Positions 51,535 through 59,311 of a stretch of 64,000 bases of DNA are shown here, in pieces. Source of the stretch: Shinella sp. H4-D48. Lineage in GTDB: Bacteria > Pseudomonadota > Alphaproteobacteria > Rhizobiales > Rhizobiaceae. Below the pieces are notes generated by a model. It saw only the letters and a list, made by a program, of their open reading frames with translations, ran no database searches and was not told the DNA's origin. Where the stretch lies: the NCBI RefSeq assembly GCF_022637395.1, contig NZ_CP093337.1, forward strand, positions 1,844,001 through 1,908,000, given 5' to 3'. The stretch's first letter is position 1. Each line of letters opens with the position of its first letter. Both the position numbers and the translations under genes were made by a program.

Positions 51535-51840
51535 ATGACCGCAAAGATCTATCGTCCCGCCAAGACCGCGATGCAGTCGGGCAAGGCCAAGACCAACCTC
51601 TGGGTTCTGGAATTCGATGCCGAGAAGCCGCGGACGATCGACCCCATTATGGGGTATACGAGTTCCGGCGACATGTACCAGCAGGTCAAGCTGACCTTCG
51701 AAACCAGCGAGGAAGCGGTCGCGTATGCCGAGCGCAACGGCATCGAATACCGCGTGATCGAGCCGAAGGAAGCGACGCGCAAGCGCGTGGCCTATCCGGA
51801 CAATTTCCGCTTCAACCGCATGCAGCCTTGGACCCATTGA
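51535..51840 (+). CDS. ETC complex I accessory subunit (NDUFS4-like)
   Basis: This 101-residue protein belongs to the ETC_C1_NDUFA4/NDUFS4 family, the conserved 18-kDa accessory subunit of complex I in alphaproteobacteria and mitochondria. Family features are AKIYRPAKTAMQSGKAKT at the start, WVLEFDAEKPRTIDPIMGYT, and the closing YPDNFRFNRMQPWTH. The alphaproteobacterial form lacks the mitochondrial presequence. It is followed 9 bp later by tRNA-Arg. Confidence 0.93.
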   Translation: MTAKIYRPAKTAMQSGKAKTNLWVLEFDAEKPRTIDPIMGYTSSGDMYQQVKLTFETSEEAVAYAERNGIEYRVIEPKEATRKRVAYPDNFRFNRMQPWTH

Positions 51841-51849
51841 GGTCCCGAC

Positions 51850-51926
51850 GGCCCCTTAGCTCAGCTGGATAGAGCATCTGCCTTCTAAGCAGAATGTCGC
51901 AGGTTCGAGCCCTGCAGGGGTCGCCA
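51850..51926 (+). tRNA. tRNA-Arg (anticodon TCT)
   Basis: The 77-nt sequence folds as a standard tRNA: acceptor GGCCCCT with AGGGGTC (one G-T pair), D arm AGCTCAGCTGGATAGAGC, anticodon stem CTGC/GCAG with loop CTTCTAA giving TCT, T loop TTCGAGC. CCA is encoded. A terminator follows at 51943. Confidence 0.96.
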
Positions 51927-51942
51927 TTTATATTGTGTGCCA

Positions 51943-51983
51943 AGACGCCCGCACGGCAGAAAACTGTGACGGGCGTTTTTTTG
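51943..51983 (+). terminator. Terminator after tRNA-Arg
   Basis: A stem of at least 7 bp (ACGCCCG at 51945-51951 with CGGGCGT at 51970-51976) is followed by seven T residues. It stands between tRNA-Arg and the convergent gene that ends at 51999. Confidence 0.85.
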
Positions 51984-51998
51984 ACTCAACGGCCAGGC

Positions 51999-52523
51999 TC
52001 AGCCCTGACGATTATCTTTCCGAGCCTGGCTGTCCTTCACAAACTGCGATACACGACCGACCTCCATCCGGTTCACCAGATCGGGGGCGCGCTCGTTTGG
52101 CACTGCGTGCATACCCTTATCGGCACGACGTGACTTTGGACGCCTCGGTCGGCTGGCCGCGCGACGCATTTCCAGTGCGCGCTCCGCATTGTTCTTCAAT
52201 GCCTGCCGCGAGCAAAAGCGCTCTCGACGCGACGTCTCATTGTTGACGCGCTGAAGGGCCGAAGACAGCACGCTCAGCTTTTCGCGGCTGCCGGCATCTT
52301 CTGAGACACGGGACTCGCCTCTGGGTGCGCCCTTGCCGCGTATTTCACGCCGCTGGCGATTTGCAATGTCCCGGGCACGGTTGCGTCTTTCGCGAAGATT
52401 TCGCCTCAGATCCGCCAGTTCCCGGTCGGACAGATCGCCGACATCGGGGTGATGCGACGAGTCCACCAGTTGCTTCTCGCTGTTGTCGAGAAAACGCGCT
52501 TCCAGCTGTCGAGAATTGCTCAC
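51999..52523 (-). CDS. Basic, charged protein of unknown function
   Basis: This 174-residue protein is very rich in Arg, Ser and Glu and has no transmembrane or signal segment. The first half (LSDRELADLRRNLRERRNRA and following) is helical and may bind nucleic acid; the second half is also basic. The start is GTG at 52523 with AAAGGAGA at good spacing; an ATG two bases upstream is followed directly by a stop. I recognise no family. It may be a conserved hypothetical protein of rhizobia, but this is not shown by the sequence. Confidence 0.6.
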   Translation of the reverse strand: MSNSRQLEARFLDNSEKQLVDSSHHPDVGDLSDRELADLRRNLRERRNRARDIANRQRREIRGKGAPRGESRVSEDAGSREKLSVLSSALQRVNNETSRRERFCSRQALKNNAERALEMRRAASRPRRPKSRRADKGMHAVPNERAPDLVNRMEVGRVSQFVKDSQARKDNRQG

Positions 52524-52693
52524 ATCGGTCTCCTTTCATCCAGTCACCTGGATCAAATCAAGGGCCGACGGATTGGTTTCGCCAATCAGGCTCACTTTGA
52601 CTGACATAACCGTGAATGCCCCTATTTTCTGCTGGCTGACCTGGCGGGAACTTCTCCGACATCAGCGTATTTCCCGAAAAAGGGAGAACACAG

Positions 52694-52957
52694 ATGAATT
52701 ACAAAACTTTCGACCCGAACACATCCGTTCCCGACGCGATCGTCGTCAAGCTCTACACGTCGGGCGACAAGATCAGAGGTTATGTGCGCAAGATCGCCGA
52801 TCCCGCCGAGAACGATACAATATTCCCAGGCGAAGAGATGGAGCCGGCCAAGGCATTCCAGGTCGCCGAATCTCACAGCGAGGGCGAAGCGCCGATATAT
52901 GTCGAGCTTGTCGAGGGCGTGAAATGGAATCCCTCATGGGGTGAAATCCTGCGGTAG
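52694..52957 (+). CDS. Small protein of unknown function (87 aa)
   Basis: This 87-residue acidic protein has an even amino-acid mix typical of a folded domain (IVVKLYTSGDKIRGYVRKI, PIYVELVEGVKWNPSWG). GGGAGAAC lies 8 nt upstream of its ATG. No signal peptide or helix is seen, and no family is recognised. It is read divergently from the 174-residue basic protein and is followed by two small membrane proteins on the same strand. Confidence 0.75.
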   Translation: MNYKTFDPNTSVPDAIVVKLYTSGDKIRGYVRKIADPAENDTIFPGEEMEPAKAFQVAESHSEGEAPIYVELVEGVKWNPSWGEILR

Positions 52958-52986
52958 CGCAGAAAACCGCGGGACGCTCAGACTTG

Positions 52987-53184
52987 ATGGCTGGAACATT
53001 CGTGAATCTTGGCCGTTCGGCTCGCATGAAAGACACCGAACGCAAAGCCAAGGCCGGGATGTACCGGTTCGTCATCATCCTCTCCGGGATCGCCTTGCTT
53101 CTTGCAGGGTCCTACATTGTGTTCTGGATGCCCGGCGCAGCGGAGCGCCAGCCTTCGCCGAACGCAATCAATCAATCCGAGTGA
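52987..53184 (+). CDS. Small single-pass membrane protein (65 aa)
   Basis: The frame encodes one transmembrane helix (YRFVIILSGIALLLAGSYIVFW at about 26-47) after a basic N-terminus. The start is uncertain: ATG at 52987, or at 53026 (MKDTERKAKAGMYRF), as neither has a strong ribosome-binding site. It is 7 bp ahead of the next small membrane protein and may be translated with it. Confidence 0.5.
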   Translation: MAGTFVNLGRSARMKDTERKAKAGMYRFVIILSGIALLLAGSYIVFWMPGAAERQPSPNAINQSE

Positions 53185-53191
53185 GGACAAC

Positions 53192-53368
53192 ATGGAAAAG
53201 AATGAGACCCCTGTTGGCCTTGCACCGTCAGCGGATTCGCCGAGGGAAAAGAAGCGCAAACTGCAGATAGGCCGAGGTGCCGTCATGGTGATCTGCGGCA
53301 TCGGCGTCGCAGCCTTTGCGCTCTACACTTTCACAGTGCTCTACGGGATTTTCACCGCAGCAAACTGA
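53192..53368 (+). CDS. Small single-pass membrane protein (58 aa)
   Basis: This 58-residue protein has a basic region (SPREKKRKLQIG) followed by one transmembrane helix (VMVICGIGVAAFALYTFTVL). The ATG at 53192 has GTGAGGACAAC upstream, and upstream in-frame starts are weaker. It may be a subunit or regulator of a membrane complex, as small single-pass proteins often are, but no family is recognised. tRNA-Ser follows 126 bp downstream. Confidence 0.6.
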   Translation: MEKNETPVGLAPSADSPREKKRKLQIGRGAVMVICGIGVAAFALYTFTVLYGIFTAAN

Positions 53369-53494
53369 AGTGATACAAACGTATTTTTTCGTGAATGCCG
53401 CGCTGGCTGCGGCGTACGCATCCACCTCCCGTTGACGGGCTGGGCAAAGCTGCTACAAAGCCGCATCGCTTGAACGGGACACGTCCCGGGGCAC

Positions 53495-53584
53495 GGATGG
53501 GTGGCCGAGCGGTTTAAGGCACCGGTCTTGAAAACCGGCGTGCGGGAGACCGTACCGTGGGTTCGAATCCCACCCCATCCGCCA
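53495..53584 (+). tRNA. tRNA-Ser (anticodon TGA)
   Basis: The 90-nt class II tRNA has acceptor GGATGGG with CCCATCC, the D arm GGCCGAGCGGTTTAAGGC, anticodon loop CTTGAAA giving TGA, and the long variable arm (GTGCGGGAGACCGTACC) expected for tRNA-Ser. CCA is encoded. Confidence 0.96.
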
Positions 53585-54275
53585 CAAGCCGATTCTGCGC
53601 TATAAAGCGATACTCTTTGGCCATAGCTATGCGCCCCTCCCAATTTTCGTACGTCGCGCCGATTCAAACCGCTGGAGCAGTCGGGCTGTCGTGGGCTGGC
53701 ATCGCCCAGCTCGTAGGCGCTGCTGGGTCAGCGCTGTGCATGGGGCGCACCGCGAATCGCGATGCAATATCTGGTTCGGATTGTCGCCTTGTGCGGCGGT
53801 AGACCGCTATAGCGTAGTCGTCGTGCTCATCCTCGTCGGGCGCAGCACTCCCTGTGTTCAATGAGCATTCTCACCAGAACTCGGCACTCCGATCTTCGGC
53901 AGGATCGAACTGGCGGCGACCCCTTGTTTTGGCCACAATAGCCTCCTATATCTCTTCCATCGGCATTGCTGATGAGCGCTGGAAAGCTTCTGCCGCTCGC
54001 AATGCCGCCATCGCCTGATGCTTTTGACCACGGATGTACTGGCACTGGCGAAACAGGCGATGATGAGGAAGGTCGGTGCTATTTCGCCCCGGCCTTTTTT
54101 GTTTTTCCCGTCTGACCCGATCGAAACAAGTGAATGCGTGACATGCCACGCCGCTTCCTGTGTGCGGAAGGCCGCGCGCCCACACTCCGCCATGATCTTC
54201 GCCATGAGATGCGATGCGACCGGGAACCAATGCGCCGGGCTCGCCATTATCGTGCCAGATAGAAGGAGTGCACAA
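53585..54275. other. Gene-poor region downstream of tRNA-Ser
   Basis: I find no convincing gene in these 691 bp. A plus-strand frame open from about 53820 to the TGA at 54016-54018 ends with protein-like sequence (SYISSIGIADERWKASAARN), but it has no start codon and may be a relic. I see no integrase gene and no tRNA-end duplication, so an old insertion at the tRNA is only a guess. The last 40 bp hold the AGAAGGAG ribosome-binding site of the DUF992 gene. Confidence 0.5.
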
Positions 54276-54800
54276 ATGAACAAGAAGCTTGGAACGGTTC
54301 TCGCATTGACGCTGGCGCAGGCCATCGCGACCAGCGCTGGTGCAGCCGACATGGTCGGCCGCGACAACGCGCCGGTCTACGTCGATCGTGGCGCGCGTGA
54401 CGGCGTGAAGATCGGCATGCTGACCTGCGATGTCGGCGGCGGTGTCGGCTACGTGATCGGGTCTGCGAAGAGCGTCGATTGCGTTTTCAGCGCGAGCAAC
54501 GGCGAACAGGACGTTTATTCCGGCGTGATCCGCAAGATGGGCGTCGATCTTGGCTTCACCACCCAGGGCCGAATCATCTGGGCGGTTTTCGCGCCGACGG
54601 CCGGCTACCATCAGGGTTCGCTCGGTGGCCTGTATCAGGGCGCAACGGCTGAGGCGACGGTTGGCGTGGGTATCGGCACAAATATCCTCGTTGGAGGAAC
54701 GTCGGGCTCGATCCAACTGCAGACGATCAGCGTAAGTGGCCAGCTTGGTCTCAACCTCGCCGCGACCGGCACCTCCGTCACTTTGACGCCGCAGGGCTGA
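54276..54800 (+). CDS. DUF992 domain-containing secreted protein
   Basis: This 174-residue protein has a signal peptide (MNKKLGTVLALTLAQAIATS, cleaved near residue 24) and a DUF992 body: VKIGMLTCDVGGGVGYVIGSAKSVDC, YSGVIRKMGVDLGF, IIWAVFAPTA and a Gly-rich C-terminal half (GATAEATVGVGIG, NILVGGTSGSI). DUF992 proteins are periplasmic or surface proteins of alphaproteobacteria of unknown role. AGAAGGAG precedes the ATG. Longer in-frame starts upstream are not credible. Confidence 0.9.
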   Translation: MNKKLGTVLALTLAQAIATSAGAADMVGRDNAPVYVDRGARDGVKIGMLTCDVGGGVGYVIGSAKSVDCVFSASNGEQDVYSGVIRKMGVDLGFTTQGRIIWAVFAPTAGYHQGSLGGLYQGATAEATVGVGIGTNILVGGTSGSIQLQTISVSGQLGLNLAATGTSVTLTPQG

Positions 54801-54815
54801 TAAAACCTTACGATA

Positions 54816-54847
54816 GAAACGGGCAACACCGGTTGCCCGTTTCTTCC
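54816..54847 (+). terminator. Terminator after the DUF992 gene
   Basis: A perfect 12-bp stem (GAAACGGGCAAC at 54816-54827 with GTTGCCCGTTTC at 54832-54843) has a 4-nt loop and is followed by TTCC. The T tract is short, but the stem is strong. Confidence 0.75.
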
Positions 54848-54887
54848 TTCGCGCCATCTGTTAGAATGAAGCACTAGAGGTGCTGTC

Positions 54888-55148
54888 ATGAAGCGTTTTG
54901 CCCTTCCCCTGCTTGCTATTCTGGTTCTGGCCGGTTGCACGACTGGCGGTATGCCGCTGGAACCGATCCCGGGAAGCATCACCTACCATGCACAGCCGCG
55001 CACCAAGCTCACCAAGGCCCCTGTTGGCAGCACGTTCGAACATCAATTCATCGACCGTCGTGGCCGCGAGGTGTTCGAGACGTATCGAATCGAACCAGAC
55101 CGATCGCTGTCGATCGTGCGGCGTTATGTACGCGTCGAGGTATTCTAA
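54888..55148 (+). CDS. Small lipoprotein (86 aa)
   Basis: This 86-residue protein has a lipoprotein signal (LPLLAILVLAGC lipobox) and a short mature domain (ITYHAQPRTKLTKAPVGSTF, FIDRRGREVFETYRIEPDRS) that looks like a small beta domain. Its TAA overlaps the ATG of the next gene (TAATG), so the two are coupled. No family is recognised. Confidence 0.82.
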   Translation: MKRFALPLLAILVLAGCTTGGMPLEPIPGSITYHAQPRTKLTKAPVGSTFEHQFIDRRGREVFETYRIEPDRSLSIVRRYVRVEVF

Positions 55149-55519
55149 TGGACGGACAACGGGAGAATGCCATGCTGGAAAGCTCGGACATCGAACTGGA
55201 AGACGAGCGCCTGAAGCAGCTCGATATTCTCGCTTCCGAACGTAGTCTTACGGGGTCCGAACTGATGGCCCATTACCAACCGGGTTCCTTCGGTTTTCAT
55301 GAGGCGGTACACACCACCTCTATCGTGCTTGATCTCGTGGACGAACAGCTGTTGCATCATCCCGCCATTGCGGGAAATCCGGAATGGTTCCGCCTGGCCG
55401 CGCGCGCGAGTGAAGCGTTGTTCAATCTGTACCAGTCCATGGGCGCTGCGCAGCTGACGAGCCGCAACACGGACGAAGGCAAGCGGCCCGAGGAACTCAA
55501 TGCCAGCAACGACGACTGA
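55148..55519 (+). CDS. Small protein of unknown function, coupled to the lipoprotein gene
   Basis: This 123-residue protein is acidic and predicted helical, without signal or transmembrane segments: ESSDIELEDERLKQLDILAS, YQPGSFGFHEAVHTTSIVLD and PEWFRLAARASEALFNLYQS. The start overlaps the lipoprotein stop (TAATG); an alternative ATG nine codons later (MLESSDIE) is possible. HEAVHTT resembles the metal-binding helices of some small helical proteins, but no family is recognised. Confidence 0.8.
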   Translation: MDGQRENAMLESSDIELEDERLKQLDILASERSLTGSELMAHYQPGSFGFHEAVHTTSIVLDLVDEQLLHHPAIAGNPEWFRLAARASEALFNLYQSMGAAQLTSRNTDEGKRPEELNASNDD

Positions 55520-55579
55520 TCAAACTTCGTAAATGAGGCTCGCGCTTCGGGTGCGAGGCCCAGTGCCGGCTCGGTCAGG

Positions 55580-56323
55580 TCAAGTCACGTCGCGCAGGGC
55601 CTGAACGACCCGCTCGCGACCGAGGCGAATGACATTCTCCATGGCGCTGCGTGCGCCCTCCTCGTCCCGCCTGTGGATCTCCTCGACAATACGGATGTGG
55701 TTGGCAGCGACATCGTTGATCTTGCTGCGATCTTCCGCCGGCGAGCTGAGCGTGAAGGCGCCGACGAGGCCGGCTTCAATAAGGCTGCCCAGCGTGCGCA
55801 GGAACGGATTACCCGACGCTTCCAGTACAGACAGATGAAATTTCAGGTCCGCCATAGCCATAGAGCCAGCGGTATGCTCCGGGTCGCCCATGGCGACGGC
55901 AAGCCGCATCATCTGGCTGATATCGGCCTCCGTGGCGTTACGCGCCGCAAGGGCCGCTGCGTGAGGCTCGAAACCAAGACGTACCTCTGAGAGGTGGGTC
56001 AGAAACTCCTCATCGATGCCCACGGCGAAATACCAGGTGAGGATATCGCCATCGAAAAGATTCCACTGGGTATTCGGCGTCACGCGTGTACCGATCCTCG
56101 CGCGCGGCACGACAAGGCCCTTTGCGGCCAACGTCTTCATCGCTTCACGCAGCACTGTTCGCGAAACCTTGAAGCGCGCGGCCAGCTCCACGTCGCCCGG
56201 AAGGGTGCTGCCGACCGGATACTCGCCGGCAATGATGGCCCGCCCGAGTTCGTTGACGACCTGCGCATGGCTGGTGCGCGTGTTCATCCCCGATATGGCG
56301 GCTTCAAGCAAACCCTTTTGCAA
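55580..56323 (-). CDS. FadR/GntR family transcriptional regulator
   Basis: This 247-residue regulator has an N-terminal winged helix of the GntR type (ELGRAIIAGEYPVGSTLPGD, LAARFKVSRTVLREAMKTLAAKG) and an FCD ligand-binding domain (LSEVRLGFEPHAAALAARNA, DLKFHLSVLEASGNPFL, HIRIVEEIHRRD). The start is TTG at 56323, which has the very strong GGAGGAGGGG eight bases upstream; upstream codons are Arg-rich and not conserved. FadR-type regulators with this domain usually respond to sugar acids or similar compounds. No target gene is adjacent. Confidence 0.9.
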   Translation of the reverse strand: MQKGLLEAAISGMNTRTSHAQVVNELGRAIIAGEYPVGSTLPGDVELAARFKVSRTVLREAMKTLAAKGLVVPRARIGTRVTPNTQWNLFDGDILTWYFAVGIDEEFLTHLSEVRLGFEPHAAALAARNATEADISQMMRLAVAMGDPEHTAGSMAMADLKFHLSVLEASGNPFLRTLGSLIEAGLVGAFTLSSPAEDRSKINDVAANHIRIVEEIHRRDEEGARSAMENVIRLGRERVVQALRDVT

Positions 56324-56431
56324 ATGTCCCCTCCTCCGTCTCGCACACGTCATCCGCTGCGAAACATCCCGCTGGTATAGAACGCCGCACCGATTCCGCA
56401 AAGCCTGATCGCGCACCCGCAGCATCAACAA

Positions 56432-56456
56432 AAAACCCGGCGAGACGCCGGGTTTT
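56432..56456 (-). terminator. Terminator after the IalB gene
   Basis: An 11-bp perfect stem (56432-56442 with 56446-56456, CCCGGCG core) has a 3-nt loop. On the minus strand it ends with a run of T residues, so it stops transcription from the IalB gene before the FadR-like gene. Confidence 0.9.
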
Positions 56457-56484
56457 CTGAATGGGATATGCTGGTGCCGGAGGC

Positions 56485-57108
56485 TTACTGGCTCTTGGCA
56501 GCCTTCTGGGCATCTTCCAGCTTCTTGCGGGCTTCCTCGGCCTTCTTCTGCATTTCTTCCTGCAGCAGGCGCTGACGCTCTTCGAGCTGGGATTGTTCGA
56601 TCGGCTCGCCGTCGAACACGCCCGTGAAGCCTTCAAGCGAGATCTTGATCGGGTTCGGCGCGCGCTGGAAGTTGACCGAGGTCAGAACGAGTTCGCCGCC
56701 CTTCTTGAGGCTGGCCAGAACCTGATCGGTGAGCGGGACTTCTGCAACGCACTTGTCGGGCATGCAGATCGCATAGTCGAGCTTCTGGGCCTTGCCGCCA
56801 TCGATCTGCATCTGAACGCCGACCGGGATCAGACGCGCGCTCGGAACCGAGACCTGCATGATCTTGCGGTTGGCCTTACCTGCAACGGTGATGAGGCCGA
56901 CAGCCGTGATGAGCTGGCCGCTGCTGGCGGTCAGCAGGTTCTGTACGATGCATACGTCATTGTCTTCCTGCTTGGTGCAGACCTTGAACCAGCCCTTCGG
57001 CGGGGCGGCCTGCTGAGCCTGCGACGCGGACGGAGCAGCAGCCATCGCAACGGACGCGGCGAAGGCAGAAAGGACGGTCCGCTTGATGAGATTCGATGTG
57101 AAGATCAT
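56485..57108 (-). CDS. Invasion-associated locus B (IalB) family protein
   Basis: This 207-residue protein has a signal peptide (about 1-32, ending SASQAQ) and the IalB domain: GWFKVCTKQEDNDVCIVQNLL, QVSVPSARLIPVGVQMQIDG and YAICMPDKCVAEVPLTDQVL with conserved Cys. The C-terminal 40 residues are a charged helix rich in Glu/Lys/Ala (LQEEMQKKAEEARKKLEDAQ). IalB was named for erythrocyte invasion in Bartonella; in other alphaproteobacteria the periplasmic family has no proven role. The ATG at 57108 starts the signal peptide. Confidence 0.92.
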   Translation of the reverse strand: MIFTSNLIKRTVLSAFAASVAMAAAPSASQAQQAAPPKGWFKVCTKQEDNDVCIVQNLLTASSGQLITAVGLITVAGKANRKIMQVSVPSARLIPVGVQMQIDGGKAQKLDYAICMPDKCVAEVPLTDQVLASLKKGGELVLTSVNFQRAPNPIKISLEGFTGVFDGEPIEQSQLEERQRLLQEEMQKKAEEARKKLEDAQKAAKSQ

Positions 57109-57383
57109 ACGATTTCGGTCTCCTGAAAATCCGGTGCCGGAGCGACTGCGCTCCTCCCGCAAGCCCCTCTCGGGCATTCGGTCAGCCGTGCGCTCTCCTG
57201 TCGGCGAAATGAGGCATTTGCATGACCCGCTTCGGTGAACCCTGTTACATCGCGTCGCGCCGGATATCCAGTCTTTCCTTGCGAAAATCCGGCGCACACG
57301 CCATTTCCCACCGCCGCCATGCTGCTGCCGCGCATGCAGGCAGTATAATAGGGAGAATCATCCTGAAGTCACGGGAGTCACAC

Positions 57384-59198
57384 GTGCGCCTGATCCTAAC
57401 CGCCCTCGCCGCCTGCACGATCGGCCTTGCCGCCGCTTCGGTGGAGGCCGCGCCCGTGCACGGCATCGCGATGCATGGCGAGCCTGCCCTGCCGGCGGAC
57501 TATACGCACTTTCCTTACGTCAATCCGGCCGTCAAGAAAGGCGGGCGCATCGCCTATGGCGTCGTCGGCACTTTCGACAATCTCAATCCGTTCATTCTGA
57601 AGAGCATGCGCACGACGGCGCGCGGCATGTGGGATCCCGAATTCGGCAACCTCGTCTACGAATCGCTCATGCAGCGCTCTCGCGACGAAGCCTTCACCAT
57701 GTATGGCCTGCTCGCCGAAACCGTCGTGATGGATGACGATCGGACCTTCATCCAGTTCAACCTCAACCCAAAGGCGCATTGGGCGGATGGCGAGAAGGTG
57801 ACCGCCGACGACGTGATCTTCAGCTTCGAACTGCTCCGCGACAAGGGCCGCACGCCCTTCAACCGCCGGCTCGACGGCGTCGAGAAAATGGAGAAGGTCG
57901 GTGAAAACAGCGTGCGCTTCACCTTCAACGACAAGGCCGACCGCGAGACGCCGCTGCTGATCGCCGGCTATTCGCCAATCCTGCCGAAGCATGCCATCGA
58001 CGTCGAGACCTTCGACCGCACATCGCTTTCGCTTCCGGTTGGCTCCGGTCCCTACAAGGTGAAGGCGGTCAGGCCCGGCGAGAGGATCGTGTACGAGCGC
58101 AATCCCGACTATTGGGCCAAGGATCTCCCGTCCAAAGTGGGTTTCGACAATTACGACGAGATTTCGGTTGAATACTTCCTGCAGGACAATTCTCTGTTCG
58201 AGGCCTTCAAGAAGGGCGAAATCGACCTCTACCAGGAGGGGAGCCCGACGAAATGGGTGCGCAACTACAATTTTCCCGCCATCGCATCCGGTGACATTGT
58301 AAAGGACGCGGTGAGCCCGAAGACGCCATCCGGCATGTTCGGCTTCGTTTTCAATACGCGCCGACCCGTCTTCCAGAATAAGGAATTGCGCAAGGCCCTG
58401 ACACTGGTCTTCGATTTCGAATGGGTGAATCGCAGCCTTTTCGAGAACGCTTACAAGCGCACGCAGAGCTTCTGGCAGAATTCCGATCTCAGCTCGATGG
58501 GCGTGCCCGCCGATGACCGTGAGCGGGCGGTGGCGGGAGCGGCGCTCGAGAAGATAGAACCGGATATCCTTGCCGGCACGCATCTCCTGCCGACCACGGA
58601 TGGCTCGGGGCGGGACCGCAAGGTGCTGCGTCTGGCGATGGATTCGTTCATCGAGGCCGGCTACGCCATCAAGGGCGGCCAGATGGTCGACGCGAACGGG
58701 ACGCCGCTCACCTTCGAAATCATGACGCAGAACGCCGATCAGGAGAAGCTCGCACTCGCCTACCAGCGTTTTCTTGCGGCGCTCGGCGTGAAGGCCGGTA
58801 TCCGAACGGTGGATGATTCGCAGTATCAGAGCCGCAGCCAGACCTTTGACTATGACGTCATCATCAAGTCCTTCCCCTCCTCGCTTTCGCCCGGGCGTGA
58901 CCAAATCAGCTACTGGAGTTCAACGACGAGTGACTTTCCCGGAAGCTCGAACTTTGCGGGCGTGGCCGATCTGGATGTCGACCGCTTCATCGATGCGATG
59001 CTGAACGCTCGTTCCGCCGAGGATTTCCGATCGGCCGTGCGCCTGCACGACAGGATGCTGCTTTCGGGCTACTATGTCGTGCCGCTCTACCATCTCGGCG
59101 AACAGTGGGTGGCGCATGCCAAACGCATCCAGCGTCCGGAAAAGACCCCGCTCTACGGTTTCCAGTTCCCCGTATGGTGGGACGCACGCGCACAGTAA
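57384..59198 (+). CDS. Extracellular solute-binding protein family 5 (YejA-like)
   Basis: This 604-residue periplasmic protein binds oligopeptides or similar ligands for an ABC importer. GTG at 57384 follows GGGAG and begins a signal peptide (VRLILTALAACTIGLAAASV, then EA). Family features are AIAYGVVG-type opening (GGRIAYGVVGTFDNLNPFI), ADDVIFSFELLRD, LPVGSGPYKV and VYERNPDYWAKDLP. No permease or ATPase genes of the Opp/Yej type are adjacent, so its partner is elsewhere. Length and gene shape resemble YejA. Confidence 0.92.
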   Translation: MRLILTALAACTIGLAAASVEAAPVHGIAMHGEPALPADYTHFPYVNPAVKKGGRIAYGVVGTFDNLNPFILKSMRTTARGMWDPEFGNLVYESLMQRSRDEAFTMYGLLAETVVMDDDRTFIQFNLNPKAHWADGEKVTADDVIFSFELLRDKGRTPFNRRLDGVEKMEKVGENSVRFTFNDKADRETPLLIAGYSPILPKHAIDVETFDRTSLSLPVGSGPYKVKAVRPGERIVYERNPDYWAKDLPSKVGFDNYDEISVEYFLQDNSLFEAFKKGEIDLYQEGSPTKWVRNYNFPAIASGDIVKDAVSPKTPSGMFGFVFNTRRPVFQNKELRKALTLVFDFEWVNRSLFENAYKRTQSFWQNSDLSSMGVPADDRERAVAGAALEKIEPDILAGTHLLPTTDGSGRDRKVLRLAMDSFIEAGYAIKGGQMVDANGTPLTFEIMTQNADQEKLALAYQRFLAALGVKAGIRTVDDSQYQSRSQTFDYDVIIKSFPSSLSPGRDQISYWSSTTSDFPGSSNFAGVADLDVDRFIDAMLNARSAEDFRSAVRLHDRMLLSGYYVVPLYHLGEQWVAHAKRIQRPEKTPLYGFQFPVWWDARAQ

Positions 59199-59311
59199 AG
59201 GGGTGATCCCCAGAATTAGGGTTCCCTCAAGGTAACCTGTTGAAACAAGCGGCGCACGAGCCTATCTCGGCGCATGACCGGATCGTTACTGCGTCTCGAA
59301 AGGAAAACCGG

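Noticed and set aside
51374-51538. 54-codon frame (starting MFGFESFRSACLRF) overlapping the complex I subunit start by ATGA
   Set aside because: No convincing ribosome-binding site, Arg/Ser-rich product; the overlap is probably chance.
53664-53861. 65-codon minus-strand frame after tRNA-Ser
   Set aside because: No ribosome-binding site and a composition like non-coding GC-rich DNA.
57396-58904. 502-codon minus-strand frame opposite the solute-binding protein gene
   Set aside because: Shadow of a conserved gene; no ribosome-binding site and no family-like sequence.
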